NCBI GenBank assembly: GCA_964516435.1 | Contig: CAZEZP010000092.1 | Span: forward strand, 80,775 to 144,774 | Length of the DNA stretch: 64,000 nucleotides | Direction: 5' to 3' | Source: HGW-17 sp964516435 | GTDB taxonomy: Bacteria > Myxococcota_A > Polyangia > HGW-17 | Shown: in pieces, positions 32,827 through 41,647 of the stretch | How the letters are laid out: each line of letters begins with the position of its first letter | Numbering within the stretch: the stretch's first letter is position 1 | Made by a program: the position numbers and the translations under genes | The notes under the pieces: generated by a model | Database searches by the model: none | What the model saw: only the letters and a program-made list of their open reading frames with translations | What the model was told of the DNA's origin: nothing

Positions 32827-34641
32827 ATGCCGCAGATGTTCGACGATACCGAAAAACTGCTGGAAGAGATGCACGCCAGGGCCACGGCCGACAACGTCCG
32901 TTTCATGCGCCGGGAGCCCGAACCGCAGGTCGTGGCCACGCTGCAGGCGCTCTCGCAACTGGCCGCGCCTTCGTTTCCCGCGTGGTGCGACGGATTCCAT
33001 GCCTTCATCGAGCACTTCGCCGAACGCCAGGAGAGCGAACCCTTCCCCGGTTCGCCGCAGAAACTGCGCGATGCTCTCGGCGTCTACCTGCGCGCCGCGT
33101 TCGAAGGCCCATTCGACGAGCACCGCAATGAAATCTGCGTGCACATCGGCGTAATGGCCCACCAGTCGGGGGTGAACCCCTTCATCTTCATGTCCGCCAT
33201 CACGCGGCTGTCGGGCGGACTCATCGATTTCCTGCGCGCGCATCTCGCGCCCGAGCCGGCGGATCTGGATGCCCTTTCCTGGTTCTCCCGCATGCTGGCG
33301 CTGGATCTTTCCGTGATGCTCGAAGCCCTCTTCCGCCTGGATCGCATCCGCCGCGAGGAACTGGCCCACATCGACGACGTCACCAAGTTGCCCGATGAAA
33401 AGGTGCTGCGCCGCGAGTTGCAGCGGCGTCTGGAAATGCACGGTGAACGGATCCCCGCGGTTTTCCTGGCGTTTCCGAAACTGCCGCAACTGGCGGACCG
33501 GCTCGGTGGAGAAGCCGCCGATTTCATCCTGCAGGAAGCGGCTCTGCGCCTCATGGGATGGGAAAAGCAGGGCTGGTTCATCGCGCGGGCGCGTCCCAAC
33601 GTGTTCGCCCTCCTGCCGCCCCCCGGCCTTTCGCGGGAGGCGTTCGACGATGCCGTTTCCATCCTGCGCCGGGCATTCGATGCCCCCGTGGCCCTGGATG
33701 GAAACGACGTGCCGCTGGAGAGCGCCCTGGGCATCGTGGTGCCGGGACCGTCGGAAACCGATGCCGCCGCCGTGCTGCGCAAGAGCGAGACGGCTCTGCG
33801 GCATGCGGCGAAGACCCCGGACGGGCAGGCCGTGTACGACGCCGGCATGGAGCGCTTCTCGTTCGAGGAACTGGCCCTGCTCAAGGATCTCCGGAAAGCC
33901 ATCGCCACGGGTCAGTTCCAGTTGCACTACCAGCCGCAGATCGATCTGGATTCCGGGCAGGTGGCGGGTGCGGAGGCGCTGGCCCGCTGGGCGCATCTGT
34001 CGAAGGGATTCATTCCTCCCGGGAAGTTCATTCCGCTGGCCGAGAAGACGTTCCTCATCCATGCACTCACGGATCGCCTTCTCGCCGAAGCCGCGCGGCA
34101 GGCCAAAAACTGGGCGGAGGCGGGCACGCCGCTGACCGTCTCCGTGAATGTCGCCGCTGGAATCCTGCAGGATTCCGAATTCCCGGCGCGAATCGAGCGC
34201 CTGCTGAAGGAAGAGGACCTTCCGGCGGGACTTCTGGCGCTGGAAATCACGGAGTCGGCCATTCTGGCGGATCCGGAGCGTGCGGGCCGGGTGCTGCACC
34301 AGTTGCGCAATGCCGGCATCCGCGTGGCCATCGACGATTTCGGACTCGGATATTCTTCCATGGCGTTCTTGCGCACGCTGCCCGTCGATGAGGTCAAGAT
34401 CGACCGCTCGTTCGTGTTCGGCATGCTCAAGGACCCGCGCGATGAAGGAATCGTGGAAGCGGCCATCCGGCTGTGCCGCGCCCTGGGCATCGCCGTGAGC
34501 GCCGAGGGTGTGGAGGACGAAGCCACGCTTTCACGCCTGCGGGAAATGGGCTGCCAGTACGCGCAGGGATACGTGCTGGCGCGCCCCATGCCTCCGGAAC
34601 GCTTCGAGGAATGGCTGCGCCAGTTTCATGGAATGAATTGA
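32827..34641 (+). CDS. c-di-GMP phosphodiesterase with degenerate GGDEF and globin-like sensor
   Basis: 604 residues. The C-terminal EAL domain is complete: AGAEALARW, the ITESAIL glutamate, AIDDFGLGYSS, VKIDRSF and AEGVEDE, so hydrolysis of c-di-GMP to pGpG is expected. The GGDEF domain between about 185 and 350 is degenerate (RARPNVFALL in place of the RxGGDEF turn) and should be inactive for synthesis. The N-terminal 180 residues are helical, with VHIGVMAHQSGVNPF (His106 and His112) resembling the proximal-His region of globin-coupled sensors, but this is not certain. GGGAGG precedes the ATG at 32827. Transcribed away from the PilZ gene and followed 98 bp later by a hybrid kinase. Confidence 0.87.
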   Translation: MPQMFDDTEKLLEEMHARATADNVRFMRREPEPQVVATLQALSQLAAPSFPAWCDGFHAFIEHFAERQESEPFPGSPQKLRDALGVYLRAAFEGPFDEHRNEICVHIGVMAHQSGVNPFIFMSAITRLSGGLIDFLRAHLAPEPADLDALSWFSRMLALDLSVMLEALFRLDRIRREELAHIDDVTKLPDEKVLRRELQRRLEMHGERIPAVFLAFPKLPQLADRLGGEAADFILQEAALRLMGWEKQGWFIARARPNVFALLPPPGLSREAFDDAVSILRRAFDAPVALDGNDVPLESALGIVVPGPSETDAAAVLRKSETALRHAAKTPDGQAVYDAGMERFSFEELALLKDLRKAIATGQFQLHYQPQIDLDSGQVAGAEALARWAHLSKGFIPPGKFIPLAEKTFLIHALTDRLLAEAARQAKNWAEAGTPLTVSVNVAAGILQDSEFPARIERLLKEEDLPAGLLALEITESAILADPERAGRVLHQLRNAGIRVAIDDFGLGYSSMAFLRTLPVDEVKIDRSFVFGMLKDPRDEGIVEAAIRLCRALGIAVSAEGVEDEATLSRLREMGCQYAQGYVLARPMPPERFEEWLRQFHGMN

Positions 34642-34739
34642 GATTCCAGAAAATTAAAATCTTGCATGAAAGGGCCGATCGACGTTTCTGGAAACCACGC
34701 GGGGTGGAGTCGTCCCCGGGAAGAGGCAGGTAGATTGCC

Positions 34740-37136
34740 ATGGCCATGAATTCTTCTGCAACGCCACCCGTTCTGCTGGTGGTGGGCACCAGTCCATCGG
34801 ATGTCATGGAACTCTCTGCCCGCGTGCGCGAGATCCTGCCGGATTGCATGCTGCTGCAATCCACGGAGTGCCCCCATGCCCGCCTTCTGGCCGAGCACCA
34901 CGGCCCCGACGTCATTCTGCTGGTTTCGGGCAGCCAGCAGGCCGTCGAACAATGTTTTTCGTTCAAGAAAAGTCCTGCCACGGGCGATATTCCGGTCGTC
35001 ATCCTGTCGCGCAGCCTGGATGAAGATCTGCGGTTGCGGGCGCTGGATGCGGGGGTGGACTCCTGCCTGCCGTTTCCGCCGAATCGCCTCGAACTGGCGG
35101 AAACGCTGCGAACACTGGTCCGTCTCAAGCGAGCAGTAGCGGGCGAGCGCCGAAAGGAAGAACTGCTTGCGGCACTGCGCGCCGAACGGGACGAGGAAGT
35201 GGAGCGGCGCCAGCAGCGGGCGCTGCTCAACGAGCGCCATGCCCGCATCCACCGGAACCTGCTGCATTCGCTCCTGGAGGCCACCAGCGACGGCGTGTTC
35301 CTGATGGATGCGCAGTTCGTCTTCCTGCAGGCCAATTCGGTATTCTGCCATTTCGTGGGAAAACCCCGCGAGGCGGTCGTGGACAAGTTCGACGTGGAGG
35401 TCATTCCCGAACCTCTGCTTCCCCTGTGGCATGAGCGCATCCGGGAGGTCCTCGATTCGGGAGCGCAGTCGACGGAAAATTTCACGTATGCAGGGCGAAT
35501 GTTCGAAATGACGCTCTTGCGCGTGTTCATCGCCAGCGGCACCTGGGGGGTCGGCGGCATCGCCCGCGACGTCACCGCCCGCATCGTGGCGCAGCGGGAA
35601 CTGGAAGAGGCGCTCGAGGACTGGCAGCACACCTTCGACACCTTCAACGCGGCCATCACGATCCTGACGCCGGACCACCGCATCCGGCGCCACAACCGCC
35701 TGGCGCGCGAACTCTACGACATTCCGCATCATCCCGTTCGTCCGTTCTGCTGGGAGATTTTCCACGAGGACAGGAAGATGCATCCGCAATGCCCCATGGA
35801 GCGGGCACGGCGCTCCCTGCGGCGGGAAACCATGGAGATCCCGCAGAAGGACCGCTGGCTGCGGGTGATCGTGGACCCCATCCTGGACGTGTATGGCAAT
35901 TTCCAGGGAGCCGTGCATACGGTGGCCGACATCACTGCCGAGCGGCAGATGCAGGAGCATCTCGACCGCATGGAAGCGCAACTGCAGCAGGCGCAGAAGA
36001 TGGAAGCCGTCGGAAAACTGGCTGGCGGCATCGCCCACGATTTCAACCATCTGCTGTCCATCGTTCTCGCGGGTGCGGAAACGGCCGCCACTCTTCTGGA
36101 AAGCGACCATCCCGCGAAGGCGGCTCTGCAGGACGTCCTGGACGCCACCGGGCGTTCCGCCGAGATGACACGCCAGTTGCTGGGATTCGCCCGCCGGCAG
36201 CCCATGGAGCCGTGCCTGCTGGATGCCGGCGCGCATGTGCGCAACCTCCATTCCCTTCTGCAGCGTCTGGCCGGCGATCGTGTGGCGGTGCATGTCGAGA
36301 TGACGGAAGGGGAAAAATATCCTGTGTTCATGGATCCTTCCCAACTCGGACAGATCCTCATCAACCTGACCGCTAACGCACGGGATGCCATCCAGGATTC
36401 CGGTACCATCGTGATTTCCGTCGAAAACGTCTGCGTCTCGCAGCGGGACGATGGAGGAATTCCCGAAGGCGAATGGGTGTGTTTGCGCGTGGCGGACACT
36501 GGCTGCGGCATGCCGCCGGAAATCCTGTCCCACGTGTTCGAACCCTTTTTCACCACCAAGGAATCCGGCAAGGGCACGGGTCTGGGGCTGGCCACGGTGT
36601 GGGGCATCGTGCAGCAGAATCACGGGTTCATCCAGGTCCAGAGCCGTCTTGGCGAAGGGACCGCATTCATCCTGCATTTTCCCAGGACCGATGCGCATGG
36701 CGCTCGTTTGCTCGCCGACACGGATTCCTTCACCCCGCTGCCCGATACGAAGGGCACGCTCCTGCTCGTGGAGGACGATCCCCAGTTGATGCGGATCATG
36801 GCCCGCATCCTGACCGATGCGGGCTACCGGGTGCTCGCGGTCCGCACGCCAGAAAACGCCCAGCAGACGGCTGAATCCTGTGGCGCCGGGGAAATCCATG
36901 CGCTCGTCACCGACATCGCCATGCCTAGCATGACAGGCATCGAACTGGCCCGGCGCATCCGGCAGTCGCATCCGCATCTGCCCGTCCTGCTCGTTTCCGG
37001 CCATACTGCGGAAACCGTGGATGCCCTGCTGCAGGAGCAGCCGCTTCACCGGATCCACTTTCTGCCCAAACCTTTCACGCGCGCCCTGCTTCTGCGCAAA
37101 CTGGGCGAAATGCTCGGGGCGGTCGAAAGGACCTGA
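34740..37136 (+). CDS. Hybrid sensor histidine kinase (pseudo-receiver, two PAS, HisKA, ATPase, receiver)
   Basis: 798 residues. Domains in order: an N-terminal receiver-like fold (about 8-125), a helix linker, two PAS-type domains (about 175-400), HisKA with His433 in GGIAHDFNHLLSIV, an ATPase domain (DTGCGMPPE, GTGLGLATVWG), and a C-terminal receiver with phospho-acceptor Asp725 in LVTDIAMPSMTGIEL. In the N-terminal receiver the acceptor Asp position reads PDVILLVSG, so the Asp is replaced and it probably binds or dimerises instead of being phosphorylated. No membrane helix is seen, so the kinase is cytosolic. AGGCAGG lies before the ATG. No DNA-binding output is adjacent; the stand-alone receiver at 39002 is a possible partner. 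Confidence 0.88.
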   Translation: MAMNSSATPPVLLVVGTSPSDVMELSARVREILPDCMLLQSTECPHARLLAEHHGPDVILLVSGSQQAVEQCFSFKKSPATGDIPVVILSRSLDEDLRLRALDAGVDSCLPFPPNRLELAETLRTLVRLKRAVAGERRKEELLAALRAERDEEVERRQQRALLNERHARIHRNLLHSLLEATSDGVFLMDAQFVFLQANSVFCHFVGKPREAVVDKFDVEVIPEPLLPLWHERIREVLDSGAQSTENFTYAGRMFEMTLLRVFIASGTWGVGGIARDVTARIVAQRELEEALEDWQHTFDTFNAAITILTPDHRIRRHNRLARELYDIPHHPVRPFCWEIFHEDRKMHPQCPMERARRSLRRETMEIPQKDRWLRVIVDPILDVYGNFQGAVHTVADITAERQMQEHLDRMEAQLQQAQKMEAVGKLAGGIAHDFNHLLSIVLAGAETAATLLESDHPAKAALQDVLDATGRSAEMTRQLLGFARRQPMEPCLLDAGAHVRNLHSLLQRLAGDRVAVHVEMTEGEKYPVFMDPSQLGQILINLTANARDAIQDSGTIVISVENVCVSQRDDGGIPEGEWVCLRVADTGCGMPPEILSHVFEPFFTTKESGKGTGLGLATVWGIVQQNHGFIQVQSRLGEGTAFILHFPRTDAHGARLLADTDSFTPLPDTKGTLLLVEDDPQLMRIMARILTDAGYRVLAVRTPENAQQTAESCGAGEIHALVTDIAMPSMTGIELARRIRQSHPHLPVLLVSGHTAETVDALLQEQPLHRIHFLPKPFTRALLLRKLGEMLGAVERT

Positions 37137-37172
37137 TTTCGCAGGCCCACGGTGCAGCCAACGGAGGCAAAG

Positions 37173-38147
37173 ATGCGTGAGGAAAACACGAAGGAACGGG
37201 AAAAGATCCGGATGGGAATCAGCGCCTGCCTGCTGGGCCACAAGGTGCGCTTCGACGGGCAGCACAAGAAGGATCCCTACATCGTGCACACCCTGGGCCA
37301 GTTCTTCGATTTCGTGCCGGTCTGCCCCGAGGTGGAATGCGGCCTGGGCATCCCCCGCGAGGCCATGCACCTGGAGGGCGATCCGGCTTCGCCCCGCCTG
37401 GTGACCGTGCGCACGCACCAGGATCTGACCGAACGGATGGAAACGTATGCCCGAAGGCGGGTGGAGGAACTGGCGGAACTGGATCTGCACGGGTTCATCT
37501 TCAAGGCCGATTCGCCTTCCTCGGGGATGGAGCGCGTGAAGGTGTACGGCCGGCCCAATTCTTCGCCATCCCGCAACGGAACGGGCATTTTCGCCCGCAT
37601 CTTCATGGAGCGCTTTCCCCTGCTTCCCGTCGAGGAGGAAGGCCGGCTGCACGACCCGAAACTGCGCGAGACCTTCATCGAGGCCGTGTTCACCCTGCGC
37701 CGCTGGCGGGAATTGCTCGCGCAGAAACCGGATACGACCGCGCTCATGCGATTCCACGCCCGGCATAAATACCTGCTGATGGCTCATAGCCCGAAGTTGC
37801 TGGCGCAGGCCGGGCGCATCGTGGCTTCGGCTTCCGGCCGCCATCCCGAGGATGCCCTGCGCACCTACGAAAAGACCTTGGTGGAGGCCCTGCGGGTGAA
37901 GACCACCGTGGCCAGGAACGTCAACGTGCTCCTGCACATGACGGGATATTTCAAGAAGACCCTGGATGCCGGCGACCGGGCGGAACTGCTCGCGATCATC
38001 GAGCGCTACCGGCAGGGCTTCGTGCCCCTCGTCGTGCCGGTGACGCTCATCGCCCACCACGTGCGCCGGCTGGACGAGCCCTACCTCAAGGACCAGGTGT
38101 ACCTCGAGCCGCATCCCGTGGAACTGGCGCTGCGCAATCACGCCTGA
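37173..38147 (+). CDS. DUF523-DUF1722 fusion protein (YbgA-like, TudS-type iron-sulfur domain)
   Basis: 324 residues. The N-terminal DUF523 domain has three conserved Cys (Cys19 in ISACLLG, Cys51 and Cys56 in VCPEVECGLG) and RFDG; this family includes the thiouracil desulfurase TudS, whose three Cys hold a [4Fe-4S] cluster, so an iron-sulfur cluster is likely. The C-terminal DUF1722 domain (about 190-324, with FHARHKYLLMAHSP) has no known role. The fused form is common in bacteria. CGGAGGCAAAG before the ATG at 37173 supports that start over 37152. It is in the same direction as the hybrid kinase (36 bp after) but the products look unrelated. Confidence 0.82.
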   Translation: MREENTKEREKIRMGISACLLGHKVRFDGQHKKDPYIVHTLGQFFDFVPVCPEVECGLGIPREAMHLEGDPASPRLVTVRTHQDLTERMETYARRRVEELAELDLHGFIFKADSPSSGMERVKVYGRPNSSPSRNGTGIFARIFMERFPLLPVEEEGRLHDPKLRETFIEAVFTLRRWRELLAQKPDTTALMRFHARHKYLLMAHSPKLLAQAGRIVASASGRHPEDALRTYEKTLVEALRVKTTVARNVNVLLHMTGYFKKTLDAGDRAELLAIIERYRQGFVPLVVPVTLIAHHVRRLDEPYLKDQVYLEPHPVELALRNHA

Positions 38148-38220
38148 CGCCGCCACGTCCTGCCGCACGGCAGGCAGGAGAGCCGCCTCGTGTGGAACAG
38201 CCCTGCGCAATCACGCCTGA
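38130..38220 (+). repeat. Duplicated gene end: 18-bp direct repeat including the DUF523 stop codon
   Basis: CTGCGCAATCACGCCTGA occurs at 38130-38147, where it ends with the stop of the DUF523-DUF1722 gene, and again at 38203-38220, 73 bp later. The similarity extends upstream through a GTGGAAC shared just before both copies. The second copy is not part of a gene. A second, unrelated gene end in the window (46005-46091) shows the same arrangement. Confidence 0.75.
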
Positions 38221-38277
38221 TGTTTTTCCTGCATTCATGCCGGAAAGGGAGGCGCTCCCGGAGCGCGGCGGCGCTGA

Positions 38278-38880
38278 CTATCGTTTCTGCAGGAAGAATC
38301 CGGCCGAGGCCGACGTGGGATGCCTGCGGCCCCATTCCCGGTAGGCTTTCACCAGTTCCCGGATTTCTTCCCGCCCCTCCGGCGTGCGGTGCGCCCGCTG
38401 GAGCAGATCCACCGTGTCCAGGTATGTCTTTTCGAAGATGCGCCGCTCCCGGGCATTGTGGAACGTCGCCGAGAGGTCGTTGGAACCCAGGATGCGCTGG
38501 CCCACGGCGGCTTCGGTAACGGTGGGGAACTCGGCGGCCGGCGGCACGCGCCCGCCCCGGATGGCCACGTAATGCACGGCCGCATCCATGGCCATGGCCT
38601 TGAAATGCGCTTCCCGTCCGGACACGTTCTGGGCGCGTCCCAGGCTCCAGAGGCCGGTGGCGATGCTCAAGGGGCCCAGGAGCGTTCCCAGAAGGTTTTC
38701 GGTGGAAAGCAGGTTGACGGCAGAACTGACCTTGTCCAGGGAGGCTTCGGCCGCGCCGTCTTTCGGCAGGGCGACCGCCAGGCGGCAGTTCACCGGCGGC
38801 GCCGGCGCTTCTTCGCCGCGGGCATGCGCCAGGAGAGCGGCCTGCATGTGCTGCATCCGGTCAGAAAATGAACATTCCAT
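38278..38880 (-). CDS. Hypothetical protein
   Basis: 200 residues, no signal peptide. A central Gly/Ala/Leu-rich, hydrophobic stretch (NLLSTENLLGTLLGPLSIAT) is followed by a mainly helical C-terminal region (FEKTYLDTVDLLQRAHRTPE). I recognise no family. GAAAGGACGG lies before the ATG on the minus strand. It sits convergently against the duplicated end of the DUF523 gene and shares direction with the receiver gene at 39002, though 121 bp separates the two. The reading frame is long for its position and codon use is like the neighbours, so I treat it as real. Confidence 0.55.
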   Translation of the reverse strand: MECSFSDRMQHMQAALLAHARGEEAPAPPVNCRLAVALPKDGAAEASLDKVSSAVNLLSTENLLGTLLGPLSIATGLWSLGRAQNVSGREAHFKAMAMDAAVHYVAIRGGRVPPAAEFPTVTEAAVGQRILGSNDLSATFHNARERRIFEKTYLDTVDLLQRAHRTPEGREEIRELVKAYREWGRRHPTSASAGFFLQKR

Positions 38881-39001
38881 CCGTCACCGTCCTTTCCCGG
38901 TTCCACCGAACCGGTTTTCCGGATTGTCGGGCCTTTGCGGCGGATGTTGCGGAAAAAACGGTGGATTCTGAAAAACAGGGATTGTTGGAAAAGGCGCGGC
39001 T

Positions 39002-39400
39002 TCAGGCCGGAACGAATTCGGGCTCCGGGGACCGCAGTTGGATTCCGGAGAGCACATGCTTGACTTCATGCAGGGAGAAGGGTTTGCGCAGCAGCTGCAC
39101 CGAAGGGTTTTCCCTGAGGATGCGGCGCAGTTCCTCTCCGGGCTCCATGGCGGTCATGAACACGAATTCCGGCATGCGGGATCCGGCCTGGTCTACTAGT
39201 TTGCGGTACAGGGCGATCCCGTCCTCCACCGGCATCATGACGTCGCAGAACACCACGTCCGGCAGGCGTCGGCCGTCCAGATGCCAGAAGAAGGCCGCCG
39301 CGCCGTTGTGGCATTCCACATCGAATCCGTACAGTTGCAGCGTGCGGCGCATCATCGACAGCACCAGTACGTCATCATCCACGACCGCCACGCGTACCAT
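39002..39400 (-). CDS. Stand-alone response regulator receiver (CheY-like)
   Basis: 132 residues forming one receiver domain. Acidic cluster VVDDD at the N-terminus, phospho-acceptor in FCDVMMPVEDGIAL (Asp53), the switch Thr in VFMTAMEP and the conserved Lys in RKPFSLHEV are all present, so phosphorylation is expected. There is no output domain. Such proteins act through protein contacts, for example on motility machinery or kinases. It is transcribed toward the unknown 38278 gene. The nearest kinase is the hybrid one ending at 37136. The start is set at 39400, where the fold begins, with AGGGAGG just upstream. Confidence 0.9.
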   Translation of the reverse strand: MVRVAVVDDDVLVLSMMRRTLQLYGFDVECHNGAAAFFWHLDGRRLPDVVFCDVMMPVEDGIALYRKLVDQAGSRMPEFVFMTAMEPGEELRRILRENPSVQLLRKPFSLHEVKHVLSGIQLRSPEPEFVPA

Positions 39401-39546
39401 GAAAAACCTCCCTCGAAAGAACTCCGCCGAATCCAGCCGCGAACCCGGGCCGGATTTCGTCCTGTCTGCGCCCGGACACCTGGAAGCCCGGCGCGCTCCA
39501 GCTACATTGGGAAATTTTCGGCCGTTTGCAAGTTATTTTTAATGAA

Positions 39547-39562
39547 ACTGAAAATTTTCAGT
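39547..39562. other. AT-rich 16-bp palindrome in the 39401-39576 gap
   Basis: ACTGAAAATTTTCAGT is a perfect palindrome. It lies 15 bp beyond the stop of the acyl-CoA ligase gene and 147 bp upstream of the receiver start. It could be an operator, or a weak hairpin; without GC pairs it is a poor terminator. Confidence 0.4.
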
Positions 39563-39576
39563 CAAAATGAAATCGG

Positions 39577-41289
39577 TCAAGCGGTCTTGATGGAAGCCGC
39601 CTCCTGGAGGTTGAGTTCCACGATGGCGATTTCACGCATTTTGAACTTCTGGATCTTGCCGGTGACGGTCATGGGGAAGTCGCTCTGGGATTTCACGAAT
39701 TTCCAGTAGCGCGGCACCTTGAAATGGGCGATCCGGCCCTTGCAGAACTCGCGCATTTCCTCTTCCGTGATGGTTTCGCCCTCGCGCGGCAGCACCCACG
39801 CCATGAGTTCCTCGCCGTAGCGGATGTCGGGCACGCCGATGACGTAGACGTCCATCACCTTGGAATTCGTGCGCAGGAATTCCTCGATTTCGCGCGGATA
39901 GAGGTTTTCGCCGCCGCGGATGACCATTTCCTTGATGCGGCCGGTGATCTTGACGTAGCCTTCCTCGTCCATGACGCCCAGGTCGCCGGAATGCAGCCAG
40001 CGGCGGTCGTCGATGGTTTCACGCGTGGCTTTTTCATTGTTGTAATAGCGGTTCATCACGTTGTAGCCGCGGAAGCAGATTTCGCCCTGCGCGCCGCGCG
40101 GCACGGTCTCGCCCGTGGCGGGATCGATGATTTTCAGTTCCTGGCGCGGCATGGTGCGGCCCACCGTGGAGACCCGCTTTTCCACGCTGTCGGAAATGGA
40201 CGTCATGGTGGTCACCGGCGAAGCCTCGGTCTGCCCGTAGGCGATGACCACTTCCTTCATGTTCATCTTCGCGATGACTTCCTTCATGGTTTCGATGGGG
40301 CAGGGGGCGCCTGCCATGATGCCCGTGCGCAGGGTGGACAGGTTGAAATCGGACAGGTTGGGAAGGTTCAGTTCGGCGATGAACATGGTGGGCACGCCGT
40401 GCAGGGCCGTGCATTTCTCCTGCGAGACCGCATGCAGCACGCCCGCCGCGTCGAACACGGGACCCGGGATGACCATGCAGGCGCCCGTGGAGACGCAGGC
40501 CAGATTCGACATCACCATGCCGAAGCAGTGGTAGAACGGCACCGGAATGCAAAGGCGGTCCTGCTCGGTGAAGTTCATCATGCGGGCCACGTGGTAGCCG
40601 TTGTTGAGGATGTTGAAGTGCGTGAGCGTGACGCCCTTGGGGAAGCCCGTGGTGCCGGAGGTGTACTGGATGTTGATGTCGTCGTCGGGATCCAGATGCG
40701 CCATGATGTCATGGAGTTGCTCGTCGGTCATCGATTCGCCCGTCTGGATCAGGTCGTCGAACGCGAACATGCCCGGGCTGCGCTCTCCGATGAGGATCAC
40801 GTTCTTCAGAAGCGGCAGCGCCGCGCTCTCGAGTTGGCCCGGTCTGGACGCGGGGATCTCGGGGCAGATTTCCAGGAGCATTTCCTTGTAGCGGGAGGTC
40901 TTGAAGACGTCGAGCAGCACGATCGTCTGCGTCTGGGACTGCTCGAGCGCGTACTTGAGCTCGTGCGTGCGGTAGGCGGGATTGATGTTCACCAGCACCG
41001 CGCCGATCTTGGCCGTGGCGAACTGGGTGGCCGTCCATTCCCAGCGGTTGATGGACCACAGTCCCACGCGATCCCCCCGGCGGATGCCGAGTTGGTGGAG
41101 TCCCTTGGCCAGTTTGGAGGTGAGTTCGTCGAATTCCCGGTAGGTGAAGCGGCGGGACTGCGCCACATCCACCAGCGCCTCGCGTTCCGGGAAGCGTCGC
41201 GCCGTGTCGGCGAGCATTTCGCCGATGGTGATGTACTTCAGGGGGAAATCGAGGGTTCCGACGTCGTAACTGGGTTTGGATACGGTCAT
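39577..41289 (-). CDS. AMP-forming acyl-CoA synthetase (fatty-acid or medium-chain type)
   Basis: 570 residues of the ANL superfamily. Motifs: QYTSGTTGFPKGVTLTH (ATP loop), a YGQTEASPV adenylate motif, HSGDLGVMDEEGYVKITGR and the C-terminal catalytic Lys in PMTVTGKIQK. The protein resembles ACSF2/FadD3-type ligases that activate medium-chain or sterol-side-chain acids. The substrate cannot be told. The start has AAAGGAGTG 5 nt upstream. It faces a 358-bp gap upstream that carries the TTTTTCACG motif shared with the other acyl-CoA ligase of the window. Confidence 0.92.
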   Translation of the reverse strand: MTVSKPSYDVGTLDFPLKYITIGEMLADTARRFPEREALVDVAQSRRFTYREFDELTSKLAKGLHQLGIRRGDRVGLWSINRWEWTATQFATAKIGAVLVNINPAYRTHELKYALEQSQTQTIVLLDVFKTSRYKEMLLEICPEIPASRPGQLESAALPLLKNVILIGERSPGMFAFDDLIQTGESMTDEQLHDIMAHLDPDDDINIQYTSGTTGFPKGVTLTHFNILNNGYHVARMMNFTEQDRLCIPVPFYHCFGMVMSNLACVSTGACMVIPGPVFDAAGVLHAVSQEKCTALHGVPTMFIAELNLPNLSDFNLSTLRTGIMAGAPCPIETMKEVIAKMNMKEVVIAYGQTEASPVTTMTSISDSVEKRVSTVGRTMPRQELKIIDPATGETVPRGAQGEICFRGYNVMNRYYNNEKATRETIDDRRWLHSGDLGVMDEEGYVKITGRIKEMVIRGGENLYPREIEEFLRTNSKVMDVYVIGVPDIRYGEELMAWVLPREGETITEEEMREFCKGRIAHFKVPRYWKFVKSQSDFPMTVTGKIQKFKMREIAIVELNLQEAASIKTA

Positions 41290-41647
41290 GGTTCACTCCT
41301 TTGTGGCGATGTCGTCGCAAGCGACCGGTTGGGTTCGTGCCGGGCCACTCGTACCATGATTTTTTCACGGAATGCAACATGGAAATCGCAGATTTTTCAA
41401 GGAATTTTCCGTGTTTTTATTCACGAAGGCGCGGCTTTCCGGAAGACATGAAGAGCGGCTTTTCATCCACCGGAAGAAGGCGTGGTCGCCGGAATGCAGG
41501 AGGGAACCGTCTCCATTGGAGGCGGGATGTAGAAAAATTCGTGAAAAATCAGCTTGCGCTGAATAAAAGTCCCGCCACAATAGTCATGACGTTCCGGATG
41601 TTTCCCTTTTCGGGGAATGCACGAGGTCACCAACAGCGGAGGATGCC
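41290..41647. promoter_or_regulatory. 358-bp divergent gap between acyl-CoA ligase and small outer-membrane protein
   Basis: No gene is seen here. It holds TTTTTCACG at 41361-41369 and its reverse complement at 41540-41548, each the same 9-mer found upstream of the ligase at 49242. A pair CACGGAA/TTCCGTG (41366-41372, 41407-41413) is an inverted repeat across 34 bp. Base composition is AT-rich for this genome, so promoters for both flanking genes probably lie here, but no confident -35/-10 pair stands out. Confidence 0.45.

Noticed and set aside
34626..38210. A 1194-codon minus-strand frame opposite the hybrid kinase and DUF523 gene
   Set aside because: The plus-strand genes carry complete HisKA/ATPase/receiver and DUF523 motifs; the antisense frame has no domain.
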